From Brachionus rotundiformis (lineage: Eukaryota > Rotifera > Eurotatoria > Ploima > Brachionidae), in NCBI GenBank assembly GCA_016802295.1, contig JAESIW010000137.1:1169318-1233317 (forward strand): 64,000 bases of DNA. The letters are read 5' to 3'. How positions within the stretch are numbered: position 1 is the first letter of the stretch; each line of letters starts with the position of its first letter. Below the pieces are notes generated by a model. It did not search any database and was not told the DNA's origin. It was given only the letters and a program-made list of their open reading frames with translations. The position numbers were made by a program, and so were the translations under genes. Below, piece after piece: positions 47,453 through 59,425 of the stretch.

Positions 47453-50400
47453 ATTATTTTAAATTTAATAATTGCGTAGAATCTACCAACTTTTTTACCT
47501 CGAGCGTAACTAATTTTAATAAAAAGACAGAATTTTTAGGTTAATCGAAATTATCAATAAAAGCATATCATTTTGTGTATTTTTTTTCTGAAATTCTTGT
47601 TAGTTTTAATTTTAGAAAATTATTATTTTTATTAAAATCAATCTTAAATTTGGTCTTTAAAGATATTTTCAAAAATATTTATCTAAATATACTAAAAAAA
47701 ATTTTTCTTTTTAAATTCAATGATATAAGATTTGATTTTTGAATGATTTTACCTGAAAGATAAATAATGCTGACATACTTTGGAAAAAAAATCTTAAAAG
47801 CAAGTTAATAGATCTAGAATTCAAAATTTCCCACTTCATCTTCTTTCTTTATTTCTACTCAATAGTCGTATGCAAAATGAATTATTTGTTATAAACATTT
47901 ATTTTCTATTGATCTGTTAGGATCTGGTGGTGCGTGATTTACAACCAAAATAATGAAACTAACTTATATATAATAATTTATTAATAAATGACCTAACAAA
48001 TAATACAGAAATTATGATAAGTAACTCACCCAACTTAGCCGGTTCCGGGTCATCTTAATTTTAACCTTCACAATACTACTCCTGTACTACCTTTGGTATA
48101 TTGAGGTCATCTGTCATAGATGGCTACTTTCATAAGTCATCTCCGCAAGCCTAGCTTGTCAAAGCTTTACTCTTGTTATTATTATTGAGTTGCCTGGAGT
48201 TGGTGTTGTAATTATTAAGAGAATTAAACATATTAGAATATTTCAAAAAGTTATCTTAAAATTCAAATTTGTATATTTTGATTTAATATACAAGCTTTGA
48301 TAGTCTTTTTTATTTTTTTAAATAATTTAATAAAAATTCATTTTAAAAAGTATAGTTATGTCAAATTTAGCAGTAAATTTAATTATTGTAGAATTATTAT
48401 GAGAAAATATTTTCCAATTTTTTTCTATATTGACGAAAAAAAATCATTCTAATAAGACCTAATTCACCTAAGCAGTTAGACGAATTAATTCTTCTTAATA
48501 ACTTAATGAGTGTCAATTTTTTCCAGAAAATTTTAATTAATTTTTTATTCAAAAATTTAGATTTCTTGGATCAAATTTTTAACTATTGATATTTAATTTG
48601 AAAAGAAGATTTATTTGATGATTATCGTCAAATTTAAGATATATTCTAAGCTTTTTAATATTTTTGAAGAAATTGGAAATTTTATTTTTAAAAAAATCAA
48701 TACTTTGATAAAATAAACAAAATGAAAATAATTTGATTGTTTAATTTGAAAAAATACACAAATATTTTAGAGATTATTTGAAAAGAGAGATCATGTTAAT
48801 TTCTTTTATTTATTTGGTATGCATTTAGACGAAAATTGAGCCAAAAAGTGCACCGTCAAAATAAAATTTTTCAATCTCAACAATTTCAAGATTAATTTTT
48901 TACTAATCTACTTTTTTTTATTACGTTTTACTTAAAATTATATCACTTAAAATTTTGCTAATATTAAAAAAAATCTAAATTATTTTAATTTTATTAAATT
49001 TTACTAATTACTATCCCTGAATCATAGAGTCATTCGGGATTTTTAAATAATCAAATATTTATATCTATAATTTTAAATAAATTACTTGGAAGATTCAATT
49101 ATATTTACCAAAGATAATTATAGGCCTTAAATTTAACTTCGTTCAACTAGAAGATGTGTCACTTTTTATGATGAGAATTATTTAATTGTACATAATAGCC
49201 ACTTGAGATTCATGGCCACTGGCACTTGGAATCTTTGTGACAAGATTCATCCGATTAATACATTCAGCATTTGCTTGTGCTTATGTATTTTTGAGCACAT
49301 CAAAGTCTTAAATTTAAACAGAGCTAATTAGCTGCGTTCATTATAGCAAGGTATTAACTTGTTTACAAATGCTTAAAATCCATGAGCGTGTCTAAGATTA
49401 GAATAGATCAAACGTTCTGCATTTTAGTCAAAATCTTAACCGCAATTTTGAGATTAATGTAATTGAGAAATTTATCAAGCAAACTTAATTCTCTTGCCCA
49501 AAGGTATTCCAGTGAAATCTCTTCCTCTCTCTCTTCTTCAGCTTCTCAATGATCAAAATAAAACTCAAATCATTTGCTTTGATCTTCAATCAATTCTAGG
49601 CATTTCAAAACTAAATTGCTTGAAATATACTTGGCCATAATTTGGTTCAAAAGTGGCACATTTTCTTAATCTTTTTGCGGGACAATTTAAAAAAAAACAT
49701 GCTGAAAAAATTTCTGAAAAGCATTTTATTTTTAGTATCAGTAAATTATATTTATTATCTGGAGATGGTATATATATTTTTAGGTATTTTTATTATACAG
49801 GTTGAATATTAAATTTTATGTATGATGGATTTTTTCTTGAGAAAATTGGTAAGTATTTGTAAATAACTTAAAAAGTGTTATTTCATTATGTTCTTCCTCC
49901 CGGTCTAGCGATTGGGAAAAAAAGGACTTAAGGTAAGCAAAAAAGAATTATTATTCAGAGGCAAAAGCAAATTTTAAAAATACCAGCAGACTTTTTACCA
50001 TTCTATCCATCTATTCCATGGGAATGGAAGATGGAACTATTTGGATTTTTTCCTAAGCTTTTAATTTGACTTTGGAGAAAAAATAGATCTAATTGAATTA
50101 CAAGCAAATACAATAGATCAAATCTCACTAAAAAAATACGATTCAAAACAATGATATTTGATCCCATTTAATTCAGTTTTAATTTTTAGTAATGGAAATA
50201 ATTAAGATTGAAAACGAATTTTATTTCCGAAATATCCGTAGAGATTGGGTATTTTAGCAAATGGAATAGAATAGAAAAGACTCAAGAAACGGGAGTTTGT
50301 AGCTTATTCTAATCAACTATTTATCTAAGTAAAAGCATACCTTAAGTGTCTGTTTAATTTTAATTTATATTCAGACGTCATTAGGATTAAAATTTCTCTT

Positions 50401-52350
50401 TAAAATTCAATACATCCGAAACAAATCAAACTAGTGGATCTTTTTTCTTCAGTTAAATCACTTATTGTTTAAATGACAAACCGAGAAGATTAAAATCAGC
50501 TTTAAATGAAATCAATACTTAAATTAATTTCAAAATGGATTCATTTTTATTTGTTTAAAAACGGTGTTCAATTTTTTTTCAAAATTTCAAAATAAATATT
50601 CTTTTAGATTAATTAAATTTTATTTTGGAATTCATTTCGCCTCTCTCTAGTGATAAAATCCTTTTTATAAGATAACTTGTCATAAAAAAAGAATTCTTCA
50701 TATTTCAATTTAAATAAAATTTAATATTTCAAAACCTCTGTTGGAATTTTTATTTTATTCTCAGGTAAGTTAAGAAGAGACGACATAAATTTTCTTTTCT
50801 TTTTTTTTAATTTATTATTTTCCAATCGATATTTCGTTTTTAAATTCATTTCTGTCAAGTAAAATAAAAAAAGATACCATTGCACCAATCTTGGATTTCG
50901 TTTAGCCGTATCTATTCTTTGAATTGATATCAAATTATTATTTAAATGATGTTTTTGATAAAAATCTTTGATCAAATATTCACAAATTTAAAAGATAAGT
51001 AAACAGTGTCAGGTATTGTACAACCAGTAAATTGTTTGAAAACACTGCCAGTGATCATTTGTTAAAATTGCTTGAAATTTTGGCATATTATTACCACGGA
51101 TTTAGTTCCTGAACTTCCTCATTAAATTTTAGATAAAATTTTAATTTTGTAAAACTATCTTCTTAAATTTAAAATTAGAATTACAATATGTTTTTTGGAT
51201 ATTTTTTATGGTGCAAGTCTTTTGTCAAATATTAATTTTTCTTAAATTTAAAAAATAATTTGTTTAAAATAGAGTTAGGAAATAAGCTCGAAAAATTAGA
51301 ATGACACTTTCAATTAAAATAAAAATCATTACTAATAATTTCAATATTTATCATAGATAACAATATTTTTCTTTACGTAATTCATTACAAAATTAACTAG
51401 ATAGTATTTTTATTTATGATGCCAGTTTAATATAATCTTTAATGTCTTGAAGAGTATTTTTATTTGTTTTTGGGTTACATGGCTCTAAATTCTAAATCTT
51501 CTTCAGATTATTAAACCAGAAAAAATAACCATCAAGCATCTACCATTCTTGGTACAAAAATTTTTCCCAATTTAGCTAAATAAGGTCTTTCAATGGCAAA
51601 TATTTTATTAAGAACAGTCAATTAATTATATTTTACCAATTCCAAAACTCATGCTGTTCAAAATTGATTTTTAACTTTTTTTACCAAATGATCGAACATT
51701 AGAACCAAATTATTGGAAGAATTGATATCAAATTAGAGCATTTTTTAAACCAAAGATAAATAATTAGTAATTTAGAATTACAAAATAATAATTCTTTATT
51801 AATTATTTTTTTTATACTTTTTTTAATTTAAATATTTTTCTCTTTATAATCGCCAAAAAGTTGTTTTCTGAAATAAATAAAGTATATCTTAGCAAATCAA
51901 AAAGAAAAATCAAAGAGTATTATGCCACAAGTTTGAATTTTATCTCAGTCAGATCACTTTGAGATTCGATTTTAAAAATTTAATTGAAGAATTTTATTTT
52001 TTTGTTTAATATTTTTATTTGAGAAATGAATAGAATAGATTAGTGTTGCTAGTTAATTAATAGAACGCAATAGTTGCCTAGGCTATTTTGACAACAACAA
52101 CAACAAAATATTTAATCAATTTATTCATTCATTTAGAAAATTCTCTGCTTCAATTTTTTTATTTTATAAATTTTCCGAAAAGACGGATTAATTTTTAATT
52201 CGTTTTTTAAATTATAACTTAGGGAAATTAGTACTTTATCCATCTGCGCTTAAACTTAAGCAAAGTAGTTGTTATTACCTGCATATGTTTTTGCTAAATA
52301 TTCCATTGTTGGAATTAATAAACCATAATTAACAGTAATTAAATGGATAA

Positions 52351-52371
52351 CTCTCTCTCTGTCTCTCTCTA
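52351..52371. repeat. CT microsatellite
   Basis: CTCTCTCTCT G TCTCTCTCT, followed about 360 bp later by a TGTGTATG-type tract (52713-52741) and preceded by a CAA run (52090-52107). Confidence 0.85.
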
Positions 52372-55300
52372 CAATTTTTGTTGTAGATTCCACTCGACTT
52401 GTAGAAGGTTTATCATCACGAAAATGTTATTGATACTTTTTGATTTCGTGATCAAAATATCGGACTTTGATTGAGAGGAGAATAATAAGATATGTTGGTA
52501 ATAAGTTAAATATATCATGTTTTATTGATTATTTTTAATAAGCCATCTCATCGGCTAATTATTTTTTTTGTCAAAAATTAAAAGTAACTTAATTAAGGAG
52601 CTGGAATATTACACCAAGTGCTGAAAATTAGTGCTTTCTTATTTTCTAATTCGCTGACTTTTAAAACCATCAATCAATCAAACTTGCTTGGATGGCATGA
52701 TTTATATCTTTTGTGTATGTTTGTGTGTATGTGTTTTGTGTCGTATAATCTAAGATAAACTTTAATATTTCCTTTTAGAATTAGTTGATTTTTGTTTTCT
52801 TTAAATAAGCTTAAACAGGAAGCTAATTAACATGGCACCAAGTTACTTAAGGCTTCAGATTTTCTCTTTTTTTTCTTCATTACTTTGACAATGCCTGGAT
52901 TAGACAAAACAAGAGTATTTTTTTCTACCTTTGTGACAAAATGGAATTTGCTTTAAATTATCGAATGTAATTAGAGTTCACAAATTAGATAGAAAAAGAA
53001 TTTTAATTAAATAAATTTAGAGCTAATAGGCAAAATGTTTTTGATAATTTACTCTCAGCTTTCAAGTAAACATCAATAATCAATAGTATTTGTGATTGGT
53101 AAAGAGTTTGGACCTTCCCGCGGTGCGAGCAGATTTTCTTTTGGATTCAAATTAAATCAATTGTTGTATTTTTTGAAGAACAAGGAAATAAATGCATCGG
53201 ATCAAGAACAATAGCGGAGCTAATAACTCAATTAGACACCTGCTTTACTAGTGCTGCGTATTTTGCTAAGTCTGAGTCAGATTTGTCGAGGAAGTGTTTT
53301 ATCTTATGCAGGGGTCAGCCAAGTTTGCTGGCATGTTTTTTTTGTGTTCCCACATAGCTAGAAAAGTAATTATTTACAACAAATTGAGAATTTAAGTCTT
53401 GAGATTTGACCATTGAGGCGACTAAGTGCTATTGATTTTTGCTAATGCAATATTCAATAGGTGAGTTTTATTGATAACTTTTGGTCTGGATTTAAGTGGA
53501 CTCGTATCAACAAGTCAGTGTATTGTGCTTAGTTGAAATTCTAATTACACGTCAATACTTATTAAATAGGTGCTTCAGAAACAAATAATATTAGTTCTAA
53601 TTTAATAGAGATTAATAATTTGTTTCCTAAATCTACTTAAGCTAGTTTAAAATTACCAAGTTAATAAAAATTGTGCACTCAAAGTTTATTGATTGGATCT
53701 CATTTAGAAGATTATAGATTGTTTAGTTGTAGATTAAACCAGAGATCCAATTAGAACTTAATTAACTAAATTATACTTTGCCAATAAAAAGTTTTCTCTA
53801 ATTTTTAATTCAAATCGTGACTGATTGGTAAATGAGAAGGCTTAATTATGTTGACTTTCATTTTAAAAAGGAAGTCTATTATTTTGTTTTCTTTATATGA
53901 TAACCGATTTTAATTACTGCAATGAGCAATAATTTTGTTTTCTACTTGACTTGATGGAATTTATCATTATTCTGTTTTGACAAGAAAGAAAAAAAAACTA
54001 CCTTGGTTTTTGGTTTTAATTACAATTTATATAAAATTTTATTTCTCTTCTATTATAAATTTGAACCATAATTTCATTGTAGACATTTAATAAGTTATTT
54101 TCATTCTATCAAGTCAATTGAAGAATGTGATATGTAAATGAATAAGTGGTCTAAGTCCAAAACTGTAATTAAGTACCAAAATATATGTATATTTGCTTTG
54201 ACTTGTCTTAATCTTTTGCTGGTCAAGTTTGTCATGTACCTCATCTTGTAAGCCTTGTTCAGACAGATTTAGAAAAAATGTTGATGCTGCTACTTTTAAT
54301 TTATTTTATTTTAATTTAATAAAGTAGATTTACAAAATTATAAGTATTTCCATTAAATATTCCACTGGAATATTGATAAGTTGGTAAAAAGTCTGCAAGT
54401 ATTGTTAAAAAATATTTTATCTAAAAAATTCACTGGAAATGAGAGGATAATAAAGTAATACTTTTAAAAAAATTACCAAATGTTTAACACTTTTTGAAAA
54501 ACCAGTGCAAAAAAAATTTAAAACCATTTATTCAAATTAAACCTATGTTTTTCAACTCTTTCACCATATTTAATTACATCTTTTAATAAATAATAAATAC
54601 TAAATTTTATTTATAAAGATAATCAAATCAGATTTGATGATTAATTATGAATTACAGTAAAGAAATTTATATTACATTAGAAATACCTGTATTGGAGGCA
54701 TTTTGTCGATCCTTTGTCTAAGTCACTGCTTTCCGTTTCCCTTTCGTGCTTTCTGGCCACCAATTTAGTGTCAATAGTCCTTTGTTCACCGCTTTGCAGT
54801 CCGCATTGAAGGGCCCTCTTTGGCATACATGTTTATTTCATTTTAAGTACGTGGCCAAGTCATCACAGCCTTTTATTATTTATCCACCAAGTGCCTTAAA
54901 TTTTCCAATACATTTTTACAAAAAACATTCTTAGCACAGAACATGGTATCACTTAAAACCAATTTGGTATCTCATCTAAAAGCCTATTGTCATAAATAAG
55001 TTTTATTCTATTTATTTACTCCATTTGATAAAACACAGCAATATATAAACTAGTAGCTCAGAATACTCTGGCATGGGACTGAAAGGGAGACTACATTGCC
55101 CGATGTCCCGGTCAGCCAAAACTATCTTATTAAAATTTTTAAGGAAATCCTCACTCCGCTTACAATTGATGGTGTGATGTTAGCCCTTCTTTAAGCCTAG
55201 CGAATGAAGGATAAAAATAAGGTAAAAGCCGTATAATTAGATCAGAGCACAAAATGAACACTACCGTATTCTCCCAAATACAAGTAATCACAAATAGAAG

Positions 55301-55509
55301 AAACTTGGCTGTGTATCGATCAAAAATTATCTCTTATTTTTAACTATTTACAAAAAATTAGTCCTGTTTGAATGTTAAACATGCATTTCTCTTGTCTCTC
55401 AGATACTGCACTTTAAATTAATGACTTATTTGAATGAAAAATTTTTGAATAGAAGAAATATTTTGATGACCGAACTTTCTTATATTTGACGAAATAAGAC
55501 TATTATAAC

Positions 55510-55612
55510 TATATTTTTTTTTTTTTTTAAATAATATTGGAGAGGGGAATCTCCAGGGCAGCTTCGAATGCATGGCATGTCTTCTTTTCAGCACTCTTGC
55601 AAGCAATTTTAA
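55510..55612 (-). repeat. Retroposon 3'-end fossil, copy 2, with poly(A) tail
   Basis: On the minus strand a stretch related to 7090-7170 ends in the hairpin TGGAGA/TCTCCA (55538-55555), then ATATTATTT and about 17 A. Hairpin plus poly(A) is a typical LINE or SINE 3' end. No upstream coding remnant is visible, so it is 5'-truncated or a short element. Confidence 0.55.
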
Positions 55613-57438
55613 TTTTACAAAATTTAGATTAATTAGAAAAATAGAAAAATTAGGAATGTTTTTCTTTGTAATTTGTGTTTACATTGCTAAGCAAATTTAT
55701 CTATGTTCTTTTGGCAGGTGAGATATATGATCGAATGGATTTTTGTATTTTAAGCTGTTTCGGTTGGTATTGTGAACCAGATTTATTTCTTATTATAACT
55801 AGATAATCTAATGCAAAATTAATCATAAATAAATAAATGAAGCATTATTAAAACTAAAGATTTTTTTAGCAGAGAGTCAAGTTTTTAGTGACAAGATAAG
55901 TGTTCTCATGAGTTGTTTTCAAATACCTGCTAGTGGCATAGTTTCGGACTCAAGTTTCCCGTTGTCGAGTATTCAAAAGCGGCAAAGAATAGACAAATTG
56001 AGTAGAGGAATTTCCGTGTGTTCAAAATAGACAAGGGAATCTTAATGAACAGCAAATGAACGTCTCTCTTAGCTCAATAGGTATTTTAAAATAAATATCG
56101 GCTTTCTTTTCTTCTTCTTTCTTCATCTCTTAGATTCATTAGATTCTTTGCCAAAACAAAAATATTTCATTACTAGTTTTCTATTCCCCGAAGCATCCTA
56201 ACTAAACAAACATACTTATCAGTATGCTATTTATCAGTAATTCAAGAATCAAACAAAGTCAACAAATAACTCTCATTATACACGGCACACTTTTGTCATA
56301 TTTTTCATTCAATTCTCAACTTTATGTGTTAACAATTTTCAGGAATTTCAACAAGTTGGTCTAATTAAGCTATAAAAACGCTGGCTATGCATTAAAATTT
56401 TAATTCATTTTCTATTTCAATAGTTGCTTTATTTCCTGAATTGAAAACTAGAAAATCGAACGCTAGGCAGCAACTAGTGTTGGCATTATTTATTAATTAA
56501 AGCATACCTTGTGATAGCAAGTTTTCTAGCATGAAAATTATCGATTTTGTCATAATTGTCGACAAATATCAAGTCGGCAGTATTTTGCTAAATCTTGATT
56601 ATTGGCAGACTAAATGCTAATGAATTATTTCTATTCGCTTCCAAGTTTATCATAAAGTAAACTTAATAGTTTCCAGGCCACTTTATTTTACTCTTAAAAC
56701 CAATCAAAAAATTTATATTTTTTTAGTAAAAATAACATAAGCCAGAACAAAAATCGATAATGTTTTCTTTTTTCTCAAATAATTTTATTTTTAAAAAATA
56801 ATTATAATCAACTTTTTTGAAGTTTTGTCAAATCAAATTTTGCTCAAATAGATAGGTGTTGTTGTGGTTGAATTTGAACTGGACACTAATGAACCACTGG
56901 TCAGGCATCAAATTTTGGGGGGAAATTTTTAGGTCTAAGTTTTCAAAGATTAAGAAAAATAGGACCAGAATTTTTGCTCAAATTACAAGTCAATATGGCA
57001 GCAATTAAGCGTGAATGGTAAGGTATTTTAATTAGAGAAGAATAATTCTGGCAGGAGTTTATTTTCTTCTCTATTTTTTTTTGCTAAAATATTTTAGTTT
57101 TGTTAATTATATGGGCGGAGATTGGTATCGATATTTTTCGACCTAATCTATAGGCTGATTTTGACAATGATAATTAAAAAATAAATTCAAATTTCTAATT
57201 AAAAAAATAAAATAAAAAGTAATAATACAAGTTATTGGTTTTTTAGCTAGTTGAATTCCTAAGGAAAGTAATCTTGCACAAATTTTAATATTAACCCTTA
57301 ACAAAAAATAAAATAAAAAACGTAATTAATTGTCTCTAATTACTTATTTTTTTCTCGCTTGTTAAATACCTGTCTGTGTATCAGTTCGTTTAATTTTGGG
57401 CAAATTTGTTTAGAAAATTTAATCATAACTAAATATCT

Positions 57439-59425
57439 ATGGATGCCAACAACAATTCTCAAATGCTGAGCGCTGCCGAAACTCTCTTGGAAATAAAGCA
57501 GCAGCATGTGAACAGCAATGAATCTTTGGACCAAGAGGACAGGTTTTCACAGGATTCCAAACAACTTGACACCGATGAATATGACGAAGAAAGACAAGTT
57601 CTCAATCAAATACAAAATGACGACAATATCTATCAAGACACAGGTAAGTCCGTAAATTAGATAACTTTTTAATTTTAAGAGTTCTTTTTTTGTTTATTTT
57701 TTTTTAATAAAGTTAGAGTACATTTTATAATTAACTCTTGTTTTTTTTATATTTAAACAGCCTCCACACGGTCATACATGTCAAGAAAGTCTGACGATTT
57801 GCCAGAATTAGAGTCAGAAATGGACGAAAAGTGCTCGAGTGCCAATCAGAATGACGAAATGGTCAGATACTATGTCAACTTTAACAAGAACAGCTCTGAG
57901 CTGAACAATGACAGCGATGAGAACATAAACATCAATGACGAGTCACGTGACGAGTTTGAGGAAGACGCTGAATTTCGCTTGCCAAATTCATTTTTTGCCA
58001 ATGGTTGCGAGCCTGAGCACAGCATCAAAATAAAAACATACCCGACCAAGGACTCCAAGTGCCCTTCGATCGGCTGCGATGGCACTGGTCATGTCACCGG
58101 TCTCTACTCTCATCACAGATCACTTTCTGGATGTCCACGCAAGGACCGCAACACTGTCTTACAAAGTAATTAGCCCAAAAAATCCAAATAAATATCTTTA
58201 AAATAACAATTATTTTTTTTACCAAGTTCAAAGTCAAGATGTGATCTTAAAGTGTCCAACGCCGGGCTGCCAGGGCAAAGGGCACGTGAACAGCAATCGC
58301 AACTCGCATCGAAGCGTGTCCGGTTGTCCAATAGTTGCCATGCTCAAGCTCAAGAACAATATGAAAAAGCACCAAAATTTGAATACCAGCTTGGCGCAAA
58401 GCATGAAAAAGTCCTCATCGCCGTCCAGTGAGACAAAAGTTTCAGAGCGGCCAAACCGCGCTGAATCGCTCACTCCACCAAATTCTGATCTGGACACAAA
58501 AATAAATCGCAAAAGAAAATTGGATTGCGATGATGCCGAGTCGCCCATTCCTAAAAATACCAAATTGGACAAGAGCAGATTCAATCCAAAGCCAGAACAG
58601 AAGCAAACATCCAAATCAATGCTGTTCTCTATACAAAATTTATCTTCATCATCCACAAGCTCATCATCTTCATCCGTCTCCTCCTCTTCGGCCAACACTT
58701 CACCATGCTCTCCTCACAACATGGCCCAAAAAACATCAATGCCTCAAAATAATGTTCAGCCTAATTTTCAGGCGCTGCAATTCATGCTCAATAATTTGAA
58801 TTATCTAAACCAAATGTCAAAGCCGAACGAGTCGGCTTCCTCTAAAGAAGTGCTGGATTTGAGTTTGCCAAATCGCAGCCGATTGAATAATTCCAATTTG
58901 GACATGTATTCATTGATGATGATGAAGTCAGCTCAATCAGCCTCTAATATGTCATCACCTTCATCCATATCGCCACTGTCTACCATCTCAAGTGTTTCTG
59001 AATGTAGAAAAAATGAAGAAGAGGAAAAAGCGCTCAATTTGTCCAAGAATGTGAAAAAAAATTTCAAAAGAGAAGAATCAAAACCTAATTTGCCAAATCA
59101 GCATAATCTGATCAATTCATTGTTGAATCCGCCAAGCGGTCACAATCAAATGGTAAATGCATTCAACTTTGCCAATATGCCCTCTCAAATGCTACAAAAT
59201 CCATTTGCCAATTTGCTTAATGCCAATTATTTGTTTGCACAAAATGAACAAAATTTAAATGTTAACCAGTTATTAGCCAATTATTTGAAATTAATTAATA
59301 CACCATTTGCCAAACAGCAAACCATTCCCCAATTGAACAGTCTACAAAATTATTTTAGTCAATTGAATAACTCCAGAGCGCAAAACACATCGACCAATAG
59401 TGCTAACCAAACCGCAGCTTTATAA
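57439..59425 (+). CDS. MYT1: Myt1-family CCHHC zinc-finger transcription factor
   Basis: Three exons (57439-57643, 57761-58165, 58227-59425) encode 602 residues. Myt1/ST18 proteins bind AAGTT-type sites and promote neuronal or endocrine fate, often as repressors. There are two CCHHC fingers. One is at residues about 168-198 (CPSIGCDGTGHVTG, HRSLSGCP); the other is at 212-240 (CPTPGCQGKGHVNS, HRSVSGCP), and the exon 2/3 junction falls between them. Vertebrate members carry six or seven fingers, so this is a short form. The N-terminus is acidic (DEYDEERQVL). The C-terminal half is low-complexity Ser/Asn/Gln with two short hydrophobic motifs, VLDLSLP and ALNLSKN, that resemble CtBP-type corepressor docking sites. 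A Ser run near residue 345-360 is encoded by TCATCT-type repeats. Confidence 0.92.

Larger units (their letters stand above)
47453..57438. other. 10-kb gene-free stretch upstream of the Myt1-like gene
   Basis: No coding exon or RNA gene could be supported on either strand. Possible element remnants are a GC-richer patch at about 48020-48215 ending near TTATTATTATTGAG, another at about 55070-55210, and the retroposon tail at 55510-55612. Simple repeats occur near 52090, 52350 and 52715. The right half (about 52-57 kb) is less monotonously AT than most intergenic DNA here, which would suit regulatory sequence of a developmental factor. Confidence 0.45.

Noticed and set aside
50721..50975. 84-codon minus-strand ORF
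   Set aside because: Lys/Leu/Asn-rich translation of AT-rich DNA, with no acceptor or partner exons and no recognisable domain.
54746..54934. 62-codon plus-strand ORF in the gene desert
   Set aside because: Short, no ATG-proximal signal, no family resemblance and no compatible neighbouring exon.
58234..58698. 154-codon minus-strand ORF
   Set aside because: It is antisense to the third exon of the Myt1-like gene. Its Glu/Asp-rich and Phe-rich stretches mirror Ser codon runs and finger codons on the real strand.
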